From Sebastes aleutianus (lineage: Eukaryota; Chordata; Actinopteri; Perciformes; Sebastidae), in assembly GCA_916700875.1 (NCBI GenBank), contig CAKAKS010000039.1:17023139-17087138 (forward strand): a stretch of DNA of 64,000 nucleotides, given 5' to 3'. A program made the position numbers and the translations under genes. How positions within the stretch are numbered: the stretch's first letter is position 1; every line of letters starts with the position of its first letter. The notes below the pieces were generated by a model. It saw only the letters and a list, made by a program, of their open reading frames with translations, searched no databases and was not told where the DNA came from. Shown piece by piece: positions 1 to 11,457 of this stretch.

Positions 1-419
1 ACCTAAGGAGGCCATTGGTACACACCATGTCGTACTAGCTTGTCGCAAAGGAGGATTAATAACGCTCCAAAGTCACGCTAAATTTTGGCAAGGAAAAACT
101 GGTATGGCGATTTTCACAGGGGTCCCTTGACCTCTGACCTCAAGATATGTGAATGAAAATGGGTTCTATGGATACCACTTTATGATAATCACATGCAGTT
201 TTTTGCATACAGTATAAATGTGTTATTTTTGCCTATTCTAAAATGGTGCACTTCTGGTGTCTCTTCATACTATGACAGTTTTCCTAAAATTTAATTAAAG
301 AAAATTGCAATAAATCACCTTGCTTACAGTATCGTAATATATCGCAATATATTGAATCGTCACCCCAGTATCATGATACGTATTGTATCACCAGATTCTT
401 GCCAATCCACAGCCCTAAT
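1..419. repeat. hAT-type DNA transposon remnant, cut by window start
   Basis: The stretch ends in ACAGCCCTA, the terminal inverted-repeat form used by hAT-like elements elsewhere in this window. Positions 90-205 are clearly related to 11272-11410: both carry the run GACCTCTGACCTCAAGATAT, followed by a similar 'gtgaatgaaaatg' segment. The left end lies outside the window, so neither element length nor target duplication can be judged. No coding capacity is seen. Family naming is inference. Confidence 0.65.
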
Positions 420-1234
420 ATACAGAGAGGCTAACCTACGCATCATACAGTTCCTCCACTTTGTTGTCATTTGCATTTCTCAGGGTGTGTACTCACATTT
501 GTTTTAACCAGCAAAAAAAAGAAGGGAGTTGTCATCAATGAGTCCTCTGCAGCTTTATGATTCATTGAGCTTTTCTCAGGGGTAAGACAGACAGCTGATG
601 GCTGAATCCGTCCTCTCTCTCTTCCTCTTGCTGGAAAAAAGAAGTTATAACTTTGACCTATATCACAGAGAGGATGTGACACCGCGCTGCATGGTTGTCC
701 TCCTATAGATAAACAACGCAGCGAGAACCAGGCCGGGGTTTAGAAAAACGGACAAGAAGTCGCTGGTTGGAAATACAGTAAGTCATACGGACACCCGTGT
801 CAGAAGTGTGTTGTTTCAGGGCTGTGGGGAACTGAAGGCGTGTTGGTTTCAGTAGTATGTGTGTGCTTGTCCCTGATCTCAGACATCAGACAAACACACA
901 TTTGAAATCCCAGTTGAGGGTTAGTACGCTTGAGAGCAGGGCAATGGTTTACTTCCCTTACTCTTCTCTTTCTCCTAATGCTCATAGGAACCTGTATATT
1001 TTACGCTTATTATCCACCGTAACCTTTCCCGCTATTAGTTTTCCATACAGCCCCCCCACACAAAGTAAATGGACGAGCAGGTTTTTTCTGTTATGAAGAT
1101 TCAGGCCTGGAAAGGAGCCAGTGTATTTCTTCCCCAAACTTTTGTTGTCTGTGTCTTTTTCATTTTCCCCATAGGCTAGTTCTGTGTTGTTTTATGTACG
1201 TGTCCCTTGTTGTTTCTTCCATGTGGTTTCTTTG
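420..1234. other. Non-coding stretch, no gene recognised
   Basis: Mixed-composition sequence between a transposon remnant and the first polypyrimidine tract. Open frames here are short, overlap on both strands and resemble no family I know. I see no promoter, RNA gene or clear repeat. Confidence 0.5.
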
Positions 1235-1490
1235 TCTTTCAGCCTCTTATCTCTTTGTTTCTTCCCTTGCTCTCCTTCTATTTTCTCTCCCATTCTCTCC
1301 CTCGACTTCCTGCTATCTCTCCCCCTCACTCACACCCTCACTCAATCTTTCTCTTTCTCCCTCCCCTCCCCTCCCTCGCGCTCACTCTCATTCCCTATCT
1401 CTCCCTCCTCCTCCTCCTCCTCCTCCCTCCTCACCCCCCCTCCGCTCCCCTTTCTCTCTATCTTTCTCATTCTCGCAGCACTCCCAGCCG
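1235..1490. repeat. Polypyrimidine (C/T) tract
   Basis: Almost uninterrupted C and T on the plus strand, including a (CTC)n run near 1408-1430. The homopurine complement could in principle form triplex DNA. Long open frames across it are artefacts of stop-poor composition. Confidence 0.85.
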
Positions 1491-1827
1491 CTGATGATTG
1501 ATCAAGGTTTTCAAGGTTTGCCCTTTCCTGTTATTTAGTAGGAAATGTTTATGCACAGTCCTCAGCCTTATACAGTCACAATTGGCATGTGTCCACACAG
1601 TGTTTGTCGCGCTCGCCTGCACCTATACATACATTTTAATTTTCCCTACTAGTTTAAAAAAAGGTTTAAGGTAAGCTCTGGTATAATAGAATACCTGTCT
1701 AATTATCAGGATCATCTTCAGTGCCGACTACTTAAGCACACAACCTGTACTTAGCCCGCAGGTACTCTGCCGCACTGTTTCTCAACACAGCCTGAAAGAA
1801 ATCTGGAAGTTCAATAGTTAATGTCTT

Positions 1828-2550
1828 CCCTTGCTGTTTTTCCTTTTCCTCACTCTCTCCGTCTCTCTATCTCCTTTCCTCTCTCCATTCCCTTTGCTCT
1901 CACCCCCCCCCCCCCTTCCTCCCTCCTCCACCTCCTCCTCTTCTTCATTCTGCACCCCCCCCTCCTCCTCCTCCTCCCCTTTCTCTTTTCTCTTGCTGAT
2001 GGACTCTTCTTTTTTATTTTCACACTCCACCATCCCCCTTTTTTTCTTCTCTCTTTTTCTCCTTCTTTCCTTTCACTGCATTTTCTTTCAACCCTCCGTC
2101 TATCTCTCTTCCCATCCCCACCCCACCACTCCCCCCACCCCCATCTCCACCACTCCTCCTCTTTCTTTTCTCTCTCTTTTATTCTTTCTCTTTCTTTTGC
2201 CACATCCTTTCTTATGCCTCCACCCCCCCCCTCCCCTCCTCCTCCTCCTCCTCCCCCGTCTCTCCTTTTTCCTTCTTCCTCCTTTTTTGCTGCATTCTCT
2301 TCTTCCCTCCCCCACCCCGGCTCTCTTTCCTCTCTCCCTTTTTCTTTCTGTCTCTCTCACCCCCCCCTCCTCTTCCCTCCTCCTCCTCTTCCTCCACTCA
2401 GCTTCACTCCCCCTCCCTCTGCTTCTTCTTTCTTCCTTATTCTTTCTCCCCCACGTCTGTCTCCCTCCCTCCCTCTCTCCTAACTGCTTTTCTCTCCTTT
2501 CTTTCTCCTTCTTTTTTCTTTTGTCACTCATTCTTCTGAATTTCTCAGAC
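1828..2550. repeat. Long polypyrimidine tract (about 720 bp)
   Basis: Mostly C/T on the plus strand, with repeated CTC, TCC, CTTT and poly-C runs. It is the longest of three such tracts upstream of and within the first intron of znf710, all with pyrimidines on the same strand. It opens long Ser/Leu/Pro-rich frames on plus and Glu/Arg/Lys-rich frames on minus. I regard these as low-complexity artefacts. Confidence 0.85.
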
Positions 2551-2703
2551 AGTATACTTCAGGCTGTCTCAATAGTTAATTAGTTTGAATCTAAGAAATA
2601 ATGGCAGCAAACTACACGGTCTGTGGAAAGTTAAAATTTTAGCATTTCTCAGACATTATCTGTCTGACTGTTTTGCTGCTGACAGACGCACCTCCACCCA
2701 TAG

Positions 2704-3015
2704 TCTCTCTCTCTCTCTCTCTCTTTCTCTGAGTGTTTGTGCGTGTTGTGAAAGTGTGTACGTGCCTCTGTGTGCGCCTGCATACATACATATATATAAA
2801 CATGTTTGTGCGTGTCATATATATATCTGTGGAGAAACTGCTGATTAGATTTCGTAACTGTTTGTTGCGTTTGCTCGTAATAAAAAAGAAAAAAAGAAAA
2901 AAAGGAAATGCAAAGTATAAAGTGTGATCAAGAAAAGATAGAGCTTGTGTGCCTTCAAGAGAAATGTGTGTTGAAGGGTCATGCTGAATTGTATGTAGTG
3001 AGAACGGGAGATAAG

Positions 3016-3056
<41 letters not shown>

Positions 3057-3137
3057 TAAGAGAAAAGAGGAGAGAAAGAGAAGTGAGATGGGAAGGAGAG
3101 GGTGGGAGGAAGAGAAAGAAATGGGGTGATGCTGTGT

Positions 3138-3175
<38 letters not shown>

Positions 3176-3182
3176 GTGTGTG
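2704..3182. repeat. Microsatellite cluster: (TC)n, (GT)n, (GT)n
   Basis: A (TC)n run at about 2704-2728, a pure (TG)n run at about 3017-3053 and a second, slightly interrupted (GT)n run at about 3133-3182. Between them lies purine-rich 'gagaaagag' sequence. The cluster ends about 100 bp before the TATA box at 3287. Confidence 0.9.
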
Positions 3183-3215
3183 GGGTGGAGGGCTGGTGGA
3201 GGGGGGGGGGGGCAG
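3183..3215 (+). other. G-rich tract upstream of the TATA promoter
   Basis: Several G-runs include an unbroken run of about 12 G near 3201-3212, giving G-quadruplex potential on the plus strand. A second G-rich block, with runs of 3, 6 and 9 G, lies at about 3429-3449 in the following intron. The two therefore flank the candidate first exon. Confidence 0.6.
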
Positions 3216-3261
3216 GCACAGTCAGTTCTGATAACAGCAACAGTAGGAGGAGGATGAGCCG

Positions 3262-3320
3262 TGGGACCGCCCCACTCTCCCACAGATATAAATAGGAGGT
3301 GGATTTTTTTACTCCACTCA
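3262..3320 (+). promoter_or_regulatory. Candidate TATA-box core promoter for znf710
   Basis: TATAAATA at 3287-3294 matches the TATA consensus exactly. Just upstream, around 3265-3275, a CCGCCCCAC segment reads as a GC/KLF-type box on the minus strand. Expected initiation would fall at about 3315-3322. An exon-like segment with a good splice donor follows, ending at 3378. Motifs are seen in sequence; promoter activity is inference. Confidence 0.5.
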
Positions 3321-3333
3321 TTTCTCCTGAAGG

Positions 3334-3378
3334 ATGAGATCCCTGAAACACCTCAAACATCACTCCAGGAACAATGTG
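3334..3378 (+). CDS. znf710: Candidate coding first exon of znf710 (15 codons)
   Basis: An ATG at 3334 opens 15 codons (MRSLKHLKHHSRNNV) that end exactly at a consensus donor (gtgagt at 3379). Joined in phase 0 to the acceptor at 5361-5362, the frame continues through 13 more codons (EEESSRLVRTYPK) straight into the conserved znf710 start at 5402 without a stop. This would give a 689-aa isoform with 28 extra N-terminal residues. A TATA box lies about 45 bp upstream of the ATG, so the 5'UTR would be very short. The exon may instead be untranslated leader. A chance open frame of this length is quite possible, so coding status is uncertain. Confidence 0.45.
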
Positions 3379-3689
3379 GTGAGTTTGTAAGCTAGAGATG
3401 GAGGAAGATGTGTTGCTGTTAAAGGTTAGGGTGGGGGGTTGGGGGGGGGTTACTTGTTTGGCAGTTTATTAGTGAGCTATTTACACTCTTGTGTAAGTGT
3501 GAAGGGGAAGCGAGATTACTTTTCACATTCATATGAGTACCGCAGTCTTTTTTTTTTTTTTTTTTAAAGATAAGAGTTTCTATATGTGCCGCTTGTTTTC
3601 TCTGCTGCCGCCTCTTAATTGTTTGTCCTTAGGTGTCTCTCGGATGCAACTTTAAATGTGAAAGTACGGACTCTTGCAATTACTACCCT

Positions 3690-4096
3690 ACCTTCTCTGT
3701 CTCCTTGTCATTTGTCTTTTTCTCTTTCATTTTGTCAGCCTTTCATTTTGCTGTGCTTTTTCTTCTCTCTCCGGCTCCCCCCCTCCTTCCCTTCCCCTCT
3801 TTCTCTCTCTCTCACTCACTCACTCTGTCTTTCTGTCTCTCTCCGCCCCCCCCCCCTCTACCACCACCACCACCACCCCCCCCCTGCACACCCCCTCCCT
3901 CTCCTTTTCCTTTCTCTCTTCCCTCCTCTCACATGCTCACTCAATCTCTCCTTCCCCTTCCCTCCCCTCCCTCTCCTCCCCTCTTTCTTTATCTTTCAGC
4001 CCCTCCATCTCATTTCTCTCTCTGTCTCCCTCCCTCCACTCCTCCCCCGCCCACAGCTCTTTCTCCTTCTCTCCATATACCTCCCTCCCTCTCTTT

Positions 4097-4131
<35 letters not shown>

Positions 4132-4170
4132 GACACACACAGACACACACACACACGCTTTCAAACACAC
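3690..4170. repeat. Polypyrimidine tract ending in (CA)n
   Basis: C/T-rich sequence lies within the putative first intron of znf710, with a (CAC)n patch near 3860-3880, a (TC)n run near 4098-4116 and (CA)n runs at about 4117-4158. A further (CA)n run is at about 4290-4318. It has the same strand bias as the tracts at 1235-1490 and 1828-2550. Confidence 0.85.
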
Positions 4171-4319
4171 ACCCAGTCTCTTTCCTTTTCTTTCTCACAA
4201 ACACACAGTCTGTCTGACTACTTTAAAAGCAGTAATTATAAATGACGTGGTTATCAGGGCATCCAGGTCTACTCCCCTCTCCCAACACACACTCACATGC
4301 ACACACACACACACACACC

Positions 4320-5360
4320 TTTATTCCTGCTCTATCTCCTCTTCCTTTCTCCATCCACTCTTTTCTTTTCTCTCAGTATTGTGTCAGGAAAGGAAGCAGC
4401 TCTTGCTGGTGCGTATGGCACACAGAGTGTCTGAAAAGAAAGTAGGGGTCAGAGAGCTTCTCTCTATACATTTTCCTTTCCACTCAGATCAATGCTGAGA
4501 AATAACCTGAAACCGGTGGCCTGCAATGCTCGCTTCTCCTTTACCACAGACAGCCAGTTTGGTTCGTACCACAATTTCTTCCTCATAGTTCCGCTTTTAC
4601 AGGCGGCGGGGTAAACATGTGCATGTGGGTCTGAAACACTCGCGAACCATACAATTATGTTAGCGAGTCGTATATGCATCGGTCTGGAATACAGAATGAG
4701 CTCGAAGCTCAATCGAATGTCTGTTATGGATATGAGACTGCCTGCTGGCATATATCATCTTGTTAAGGAAGCCCAGTGTGGCAGGCATTATGAAGTCGGC
4801 TACGGCGGGTGTGGAGCTGAGACGCTCTGCTCCTCATGCATGGAACAGACAGCACCGGCGATGAGCTGACTTTGGTCAGCCAGGCTGCCCCGGGACCCCA
4901 CAGGAAGTGCCGAGGACAGTCCACGGAAGTCAACTTCCTGGCTGGACCTGCATCCCTCGTTGTGTTCTTTATTATTCTAAAGCCTGTCAAGGAAGGAAAC
5001 GGGGTGCTAACACAGATCTGTCTTATCTCCTCAATCGAATGTTATTCAGAGCAAAGACACAAGGCGTAGTATGAATGTGGCGTTCACAGAGTAACCCTGA
5101 AAGTCTTAATATTCTCCCGGAGTCCAGGGAGAAGAAGATTGTGTAGCTTCTGGTGTCAGTCTGGATTCTTACTAAACTAAAAACATATGATAATTTCAAT
5201 ATTCTGGCAGCACAAAGCCTTTTGTTTGTATTAATAGGAAGGTTACCAATATCATGAGGCTACAATGGGGAAATGAGGTTATATGAGGAAACATTGTGTA
5301 AGGAGGGGTTTGAAACAAGTTCCTTTTCTTAAAACTCGTCTGTTCAATGTGTTTTCTTCC
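4320..5360. other. Putative first intron, no feature recognised
   Basis: Unique-looking, mixed-composition sequence leading to the acceptor at 5361-5362. Short open frames on both strands match no family I know. Confidence 0.5.
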
Positions 5361-5401
5361 AGGAGGAGGAGAGTAGCCGCCTGGTGCGGACGTACCCTAA
5401 G

Positions 5402-8400
5402 ATGACTGAGGGCCACGTGGACGTGGGCACGCAGACGGAGCCCGTGGTGGTGCTATCTCTGGCTCAGGCTGCTGTTCTCGGCCTCATCTCCCAGAATGAA
5501 ATCTTTGGGGCTACCATCGCTCCGAATGGCTTTTACACGGGAGAGCCCAGAGAGTGTCCACCTCCTCCACCTGAGGCGATGGAGTACGAGTATGCAGATC
5601 AGCTAATAGGGGCCAACGGTGACTACCTGGCGGAGCCCGCTGGGGAGCCGGAGCCCCAGCCCCACTGCAGTGAGAGAAGAAGACCCGGGCCTCGCGGGAG
5701 AACCAAAAGGCCCAAGAGCGAGGAGGGTCAACCGCACAAAGTAGCAAGTCCACATCAGGCTCAGGTTAAAGGTGAACGGCTTGAGTCTGACACCCCTCCC
5801 TCCTGCATTCACATGAACAGCAGGCGAAGTCCTGGCAAGTCAGAGGATTCAGTCACCAAACAAGGCTCTCTGAAAGAGGAGCAGGCCTGCGGAGACTGTC
5901 CCTCATGTGTCAGAGATACGCCCAGGCCGCAAACAGACGCACAGCCAGAACAGGAAGAAGAAGAAAACACTGGCAGAGAAAGAGAGAGGAAGGAAGAAGA
6001 TTTGGTGGTAGAGGAAGAAGAAGAAGAGGAGGCGCTAAACCTCAAGACCAGTGGCGACACTGGCAGTCCTCTGGGGAGCCGCTATTACGAGTCCAACGAG
6101 GTGGCCTACGAGTCAGCGGACATGGCCCTGCCAGGGGAGTACGAGGAGAACGGCCAGGCCATGCTGTGGTCAGACCCAGAGGGCCTCGCCAGGCGAATGC
6201 AGATCGACCGGCTGGACATCAATGTACAGATCGACGAGTCGTACTGCGTAGATGTGGGAGAGGGTCTGAAACGCTGGAAGTGCCGCATGTGTGAGAAATC
6301 ATACACATCCAAATACAACCTCGTCACTCATATTCTGGGCCATAACGGAATTAAGCCCCATGAATGTCTACACTGTGGAAAGCTCTTCAAGCAGCCGAGC
6401 CACCTCCAGACTCACCTGCTCACCCACCAAGGAACCAGACCTCACAAGTGCACCGTGTGTGAGAAAGCCTTCACGCAGACCAGCCACCTGAAGAGGCACA
6501 TGCTGCAGCATTCGGACGTCAAGCCCTACAGCTGCCGCTTCTGCGGCCGCGGCTTCGCCTACCCCAGCGAGCTGAGGACCCACGAGAACAAGCACGAAAA
6601 CGGCCAGTGCCACGTCTGCACCCAGTGCGGCCTCGAGTTCCCGACATACGCGCACCTGAAGCGCCACCTGGCCAGCCACCAGGGCCCGACCACGTACCAG
6701 TGTACAGAGTGCCACAAGTCGTTCGCTTACCGCAGCCAGCTGCAGAACCACTTGATGAAGCACCAGAACGTGCGGCCCTACGTTTGCCCCGAGTGCGGCA
6801 TGGAGTTCGTCCAGATCCACCACCTCCGACAACACGCTCTCACTCACAAGGTACTGGCAGCGCACACCCTCACACTTACTGAACCCCAAAATGATGCATC
6901 TTTGTCTACCAGTTTGTGTTCAAAACAAAACCCAGAATAGGCCGGCCTCATGCAACCGCACATACTAAACCTATATTTAAAATGTCATTATCAGGATATA
7001 AACATATAAGGGATTACGGGAAGATGGGAAGTATTTGAGCTTCACTCAATCAGAGTAATCCTCTGTATGAATCCTCATAGGAAAATGGGAGGGTATATTG
7101 TACACTTGCACCACAGCCTTTCCTCCAAAACCAGTTGCTTTGTAAACATAGCCTTCAAAGGCCTTGAGTTTTTTTTTTGTTTGGCTCAACCCCCCACTTG
7201 CATGTGTTTTGTGTTGTGTGTCATTTGCAGAGCTACTTCCCTTTGTGTCTGATGAATCACCCTGGTCTTTCTCTCCATTTCATTATTTAGTTTATTCCAT
7301 AGGGGGGGGTGAATCTTTTCATGGCATTTGCTTTTGTTAAATATAAAAAAAATTAAAGTTAAATTTAAGTTTAAAAAAAAGTTTATTCTTTCCATTGTTG
7401 GACTTTTTCCACTCCGTCTTTCAACACTTGGAGGGGCTAATGCAATCTACATGTGTTTTCTCTACCGGTGACTCATTATTTATTTCCCCTCTAAAAACAT
7501 ATACTTAGCCAAATTAATTAAAAGCACTATTTTGTTTTTGCAGGGCATGAAAGAATTCAAGTGTGACGTCTGTGCCAGAGAGTTCACCTTGTCTGCCAAC
7601 CTGAAGAGACACATGTTGATCCACGCCAGCGTGAGGCCCTTCCAGTGCCACGTCTGCTTTAAGACCTTTGTCCAAAAGCAGACCCTTAAAACGCACATGA
7701 TTGTCCACCTGCCGGTCAAGCCTTTCAAATGCAAGGTGAGTGAAGCAAGTGGAGTTTAACTTCAAGGAAAAAGTTGATGAAGCGGGTAGAGGTTAACTGA
7801 CTACTGCGCTCTTGTCTCTCAGGTGTGCGGAAAGTCTTTTAACAGAATGTACAACCTCCTCGGCCACATGCACCTCCACGCCGGCAGCAAGCCCTTCAAG
7901 TGCCCTTACTGCAGCAGCAAGTTCAACCTGAAGGGCAACCTCAGCCGACACATGAAGGTCAAACACGGCATCATGGACACCTCAATAGACGGGCACGGTG
8001 AATATCTCCATTGATTAATTACGCTCTCTGCTTTAAAATAGATGAAACTCCTTGATGACATTTGAATTTGTTGATGGGTTATGCGTGGCGAATTTCCCAG
8101 TGGGACTCTTCATGTCGCATTATTGTCACTCAGTCTGCCCCTAATGCACTTTGACTCAGCATGTACTGTAATCGAGTGGCCAAGTGTTTTGATGTTTCTC
8201 TGTCACTCCCTCCCTGTGTGTTTAGTAAATATAGCAGTGCCTGGATTAGACATGCCTGTCTCTATCAGTAGAGAGTGATACTGAGGGAGTGGAGGGAGGA
8301 GAAGGGGGCAATCTACTGGCTCAATGAGGCTGTGTGTCTTTAGGAAGAGCTCTGTATGTGTGTGTTGTTCGGTGTGATCATATTTGTGTATTTGCTTTCT

Positions 8401-8577
8401 TCCTCAGAACCCCCCCCAGACCCAGAAGGCCAGGAGGACTACGAAGAGGAGAGCTTTGAATTCAGCGAGCGAGAAAACCGAGCCAACAACAACAACACGC
8501 CAGACATTGCTAAACTATCTCAAATGGAGTATTACAGCACCTATGGGAAGGGCGCAGGGCGCTTCAGCACTGCATGA
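5402..8577 (+). CDS. znf710: Zinc finger protein 710 (11 C2H2 fingers)
   Basis: Coding exons are 5402-6850, 7544-7735, 7823-7997 and 8408-8577, all with GT/AG borders and matching phases, giving 661 aa (human about 664). The ATG at 5402 has A at -3 and fits the family start, a short leader followed by GTQTE and VVVLSLAQAAVLGL. Residues about 186-218 are a Glu-rich acidic stretch. Before the fingers, DRLDINVQIDESY is a family hallmark. Eleven C2H2 fingers run from C294 to H595: seven in the first exon, two in the second, and the tenth split by an intron between its two cysteines. Linkers are mostly not TGEKP. A 66-residue tail follows. It is a predicted nuclear DNA-binding regulator; targets are not evident from sequence. 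The frame is also open upstream to the acceptor at 5362 (see 3334-3378). Identification is by domain order and recalled family sequence. Confidence 0.95.
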
Positions 8578-10172
8578 ATTATTGAAATGACCCCAAATTG
8601 AATATAAGTGTGAACTTATGAAAACGGGATTTTTTTTTTGTTTTTCTTTTAAAAGGCTCGGGTTGTTCTTCAAGGGTGTGAAGAAACCCGGCCAACTGCA
8701 CATTCATATGCACTGGAATCACTCGCTACAAAATTTGGAAATGTATACTTTTTACCTTATTGCATATTTTTCATCTCTAAAAAAAGCAAACAGCAAAATC
8801 TACTGAATAAATATATTATATTTGAGGAAAAGTGGACTGTCCAAACGGGAGCATTTAGGTAAAAAAAAGAAAAGAAAAAATCTATATGAAAAACAGGAGC
8901 GTCATCTGAGCTGAATTTAAAAAGCACATTTTTAGCTACAAGCATATGGTGATGATATACTGCACTTACTCATTCAGACAATCCCGGTCTCTCTCAGTCT
9001 GTTGGGGTAAACTATTGTGAAGGGTTAAAGAAGGGAACGCTTCATTTCACTTGCCAAAGCTTATCAAGTTGCAGAGGGTTAATGATTCACTTTGATTTAT
9101 ACTGTGATAAATTAAATTTGAGGTCTGCAAAATGGGTTCCATTGGATTTGCAATCCGTGTTTTATTGTATAATACTGTACAGAATGTATCGGTCCACTTG
9201 TACGGTGGCTGGTACTGTAATCGGTGCGTTGCACTGAGGACCACTGTGTCTACTTTTTAGGTTTTGCATTAACAAGCATCACCCTGTATTGATCTCTAGT
9301 CTTTGAATGTAATTGTTTCTGTGGAATGTTTTCAGACGCTAATCAAAAAACCCGTAATAATGGTAGGACCCCTTTACCAAAGAATTGGATCAAATCTTGC
9401 AGCTACACAGGGACTGTAAGTCTCTATTCCTTGCTGTTGTGTTGAGCTGGGACATTGGATTTCTTTGGGTCCAATCGCAGACCTCATGAAATTACATTCA
9501 GGTTCCCCTCCCACCCATCTGTAGATCTCCTCAAAAGATTACCACAGAGAACAGACGGTGGTACAGCTTCTCTTTCAACAAGCCTCACCATTTCCCCCCC
9601 CCCCCCACATCCAGGCCTTCACGAGACAAGACTGCAGCATTTCTCAAAAGCAATGCAAACCCTGCATTCATATTGCAGTTTTTTTTATGGATGAATCTCA
9701 ACAAGAAGTGTCCCCAAAAAAAAAAAAAAACTGAAGACACAAATATTAAGTGCCCCAGTGTGTCTGCAAGAGCATGCCATCCATCATGCTGTACACTGGT
9801 CTCAAGTGATGAACGACAACCTCCCAACATGTGACAGGGCCACGGACCTTGTGGAAAATGATTTGGGAAATGCTCAATATATTCAGTTTCCCCAGTGCTT
9901 AGCTTTTCAAACTTGTAACCTGCAAAAGCAAGGTATCCATTTGCGATGTTGATATAGCGCATATAAAATAAAAAAATTGCTCAATTTTGTGAGTTTTTCC
10001 AGCTTCTGTGTTCATTCCATCACAGTTTTAGTGATGATACAAAAAGGGGAAGATGTTCAGCTTAAATGGCTTTCTGTATTAGACATTAGTGTGGAGATAA
10101 TGTGGATAGAAATGTATGTACAATGTTGTGTACCAGACTGTAAAATAATAAATTTATTTACCTTTAAAAATG
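8578..10172 (+). other. znf710: znf710 3' untranslated region
   Basis: AT-rich sequence follows the TGA at 8575-8577. AATAAA hexamers stand at 8806-8811, 9967-9972 and 10147-10152. The last is followed by T- and GT-rich sequence and is the likeliest distal cleavage signal; the first could give a short isoform. No other gene is seen here. Extent is inferred. Confidence 0.6.
10147..10152 (+). terminator. znf710: Poly(A) signal, probably distal znf710
   Basis: AATAAA followed within about 40 bp by GT/T-rich sequence ('ctttgtttgctttg'). The opposing idh2 signal is only about 82 bp downstream. Confidence 0.6.
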
Positions 10173-10233
10173 GCTCACCTTTGTTTGCTTTGAAACAACA
10201 ACAAAACATACTGATAGTGGGTCAAACATGGGA

Positions 10234-10239
10234 TTTATT
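10234..10239 (-). terminator. idh2: Poly(A) signal, probably idh2
   Basis: TTTATT on plus reads AATAAA on minus, about 310 bases past the idh2 stop codon. It would give a short 3'UTR ending near 10215. Confidence 0.55.
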
Positions 10240-10546
10240 GGCAAATATGTTTGACAGACTTCAGTCCTCCTACCAAAGGCATTACACAGTATTAATACAG
10301 TACTTCACATTACAAAAATAAAACCTTGCAAATAGTGGGACAGATAGTTAGGGAGGCATCAGGTGGAAGCACAGTTCTCAACTATTTAATAACCTATTAG
10401 AATACTACATAATCCTATTACAGTACTTTTTCTTCCTTCAGACGAAATGCAAGTAGATTTGTTGACCTTTTTAAATTAAAAATGAGGTACAAAAACAGAT
10501 GAGTGACATTGCCATCTCCAGGCTAACTATATTCTTTACAAGTCCT

Positions 10547-10721
10547 TTACTTGCCGAGGGCTTTATCCAGATTTGTCTTGATGGCGTCGAGGAAGTCTGT
10601 GGTATTGACGTAGTGCTCGTTCAGCTTGACACTGAGAAGGCAAGACAAGAAAGAGCAGAATATTCAGTACTTTAGGGGGAAAAAAACAATATTGTAGCAA
10701 TACAATCAGAAATGTTTCTCA

Positions 10722-10757
<36 letters not shown>

Positions 10758-11414
10758 GGGTTGTTGGTTAATAACATTATTATAATTATCAATGTCATCA
10801 TTATTACGTAAACATTAGAATGGGCTTGATATAAGCAATTTTTAACTACACTACGCTATGACTTGATGCTACATGACAGCTTTATTATGTAAAAAATTGA
10901 TTTATGTGTGTCTAGTTTTCTGAGAATAGTGTCTTTAACAACAAAAATAACAAGAAATCAGTGTGAGCTGCAATGGATAAAAAATGCTTGAAAGAAAAAG
11001 TCAAGATGTGTTGAAGCTAGCAGGCGAGCCGAAGCAACTAATAGCTAATGTAGTGCATATACCATGTATGTATACATATTAGGGCTGTGAACGTTAACGC
11101 GATAATAACGCGCTGACGCAAATTTGTTTTAACGTCACTAATATCTTTAACGCATCTTGCAATTTTTAGGTTGTAGCAGGCTCAGTTTTAAAGCTAGAGG
11201 GAAGATACTGGCATCATATGACTAACTAGAAAACCTGAAGAACCCATTGTCTCCCAAGTTATGCTAAATTAAGGAAAAACTGGCATGGCCACTTTCAAAG
11301 GGGTCATTTGACCTCTGACCTCAAGATATGTGAATGAAAATGAGTTCTATGGGTACCCACGAGTCTCCCCTTTACAGACATGCCCACTTTATGATAATCA
11401 CATGCAGTTTGGGG

Positions 11415-11457
<43 letters not shown>

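Noticed and set aside
1184..2583. Long Ser/Leu/Pro-rich plus-strand frames and Glu/Arg/Lys-rich minus-strand frames
   Set aside because: They follow directly from stop-poor polypyrimidine DNA: several frames are open at once on both strands, with no domain and no splice context.
2639..3363. Minus-strand frames of 172-214 codons with His/Thr runs
   Set aside because: They translate the GT microsatellites and low-complexity DNA, and there is no conserved sequence.
3619..4498. Frames up to 274 codons in the putative first intron of znf710
   Set aside because: Low-complexity pyrimidine and CA-repeat sequence, open in all three frames.
5384..5401. Start of znf710 at a non-ATG codon (GTG at 5384)
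   Set aside because: Vertebrate genes start at ATG. The ATG at 5402 fits the family. The codons before it count only if the upstream exon is used.
6368..6889. 173-codon frame antisense to znf710
   Set aside because: A shadow of the GC-rich zinc-finger exon; the repeated Leu/Val pattern mirrors the finger spacing on the other strand.
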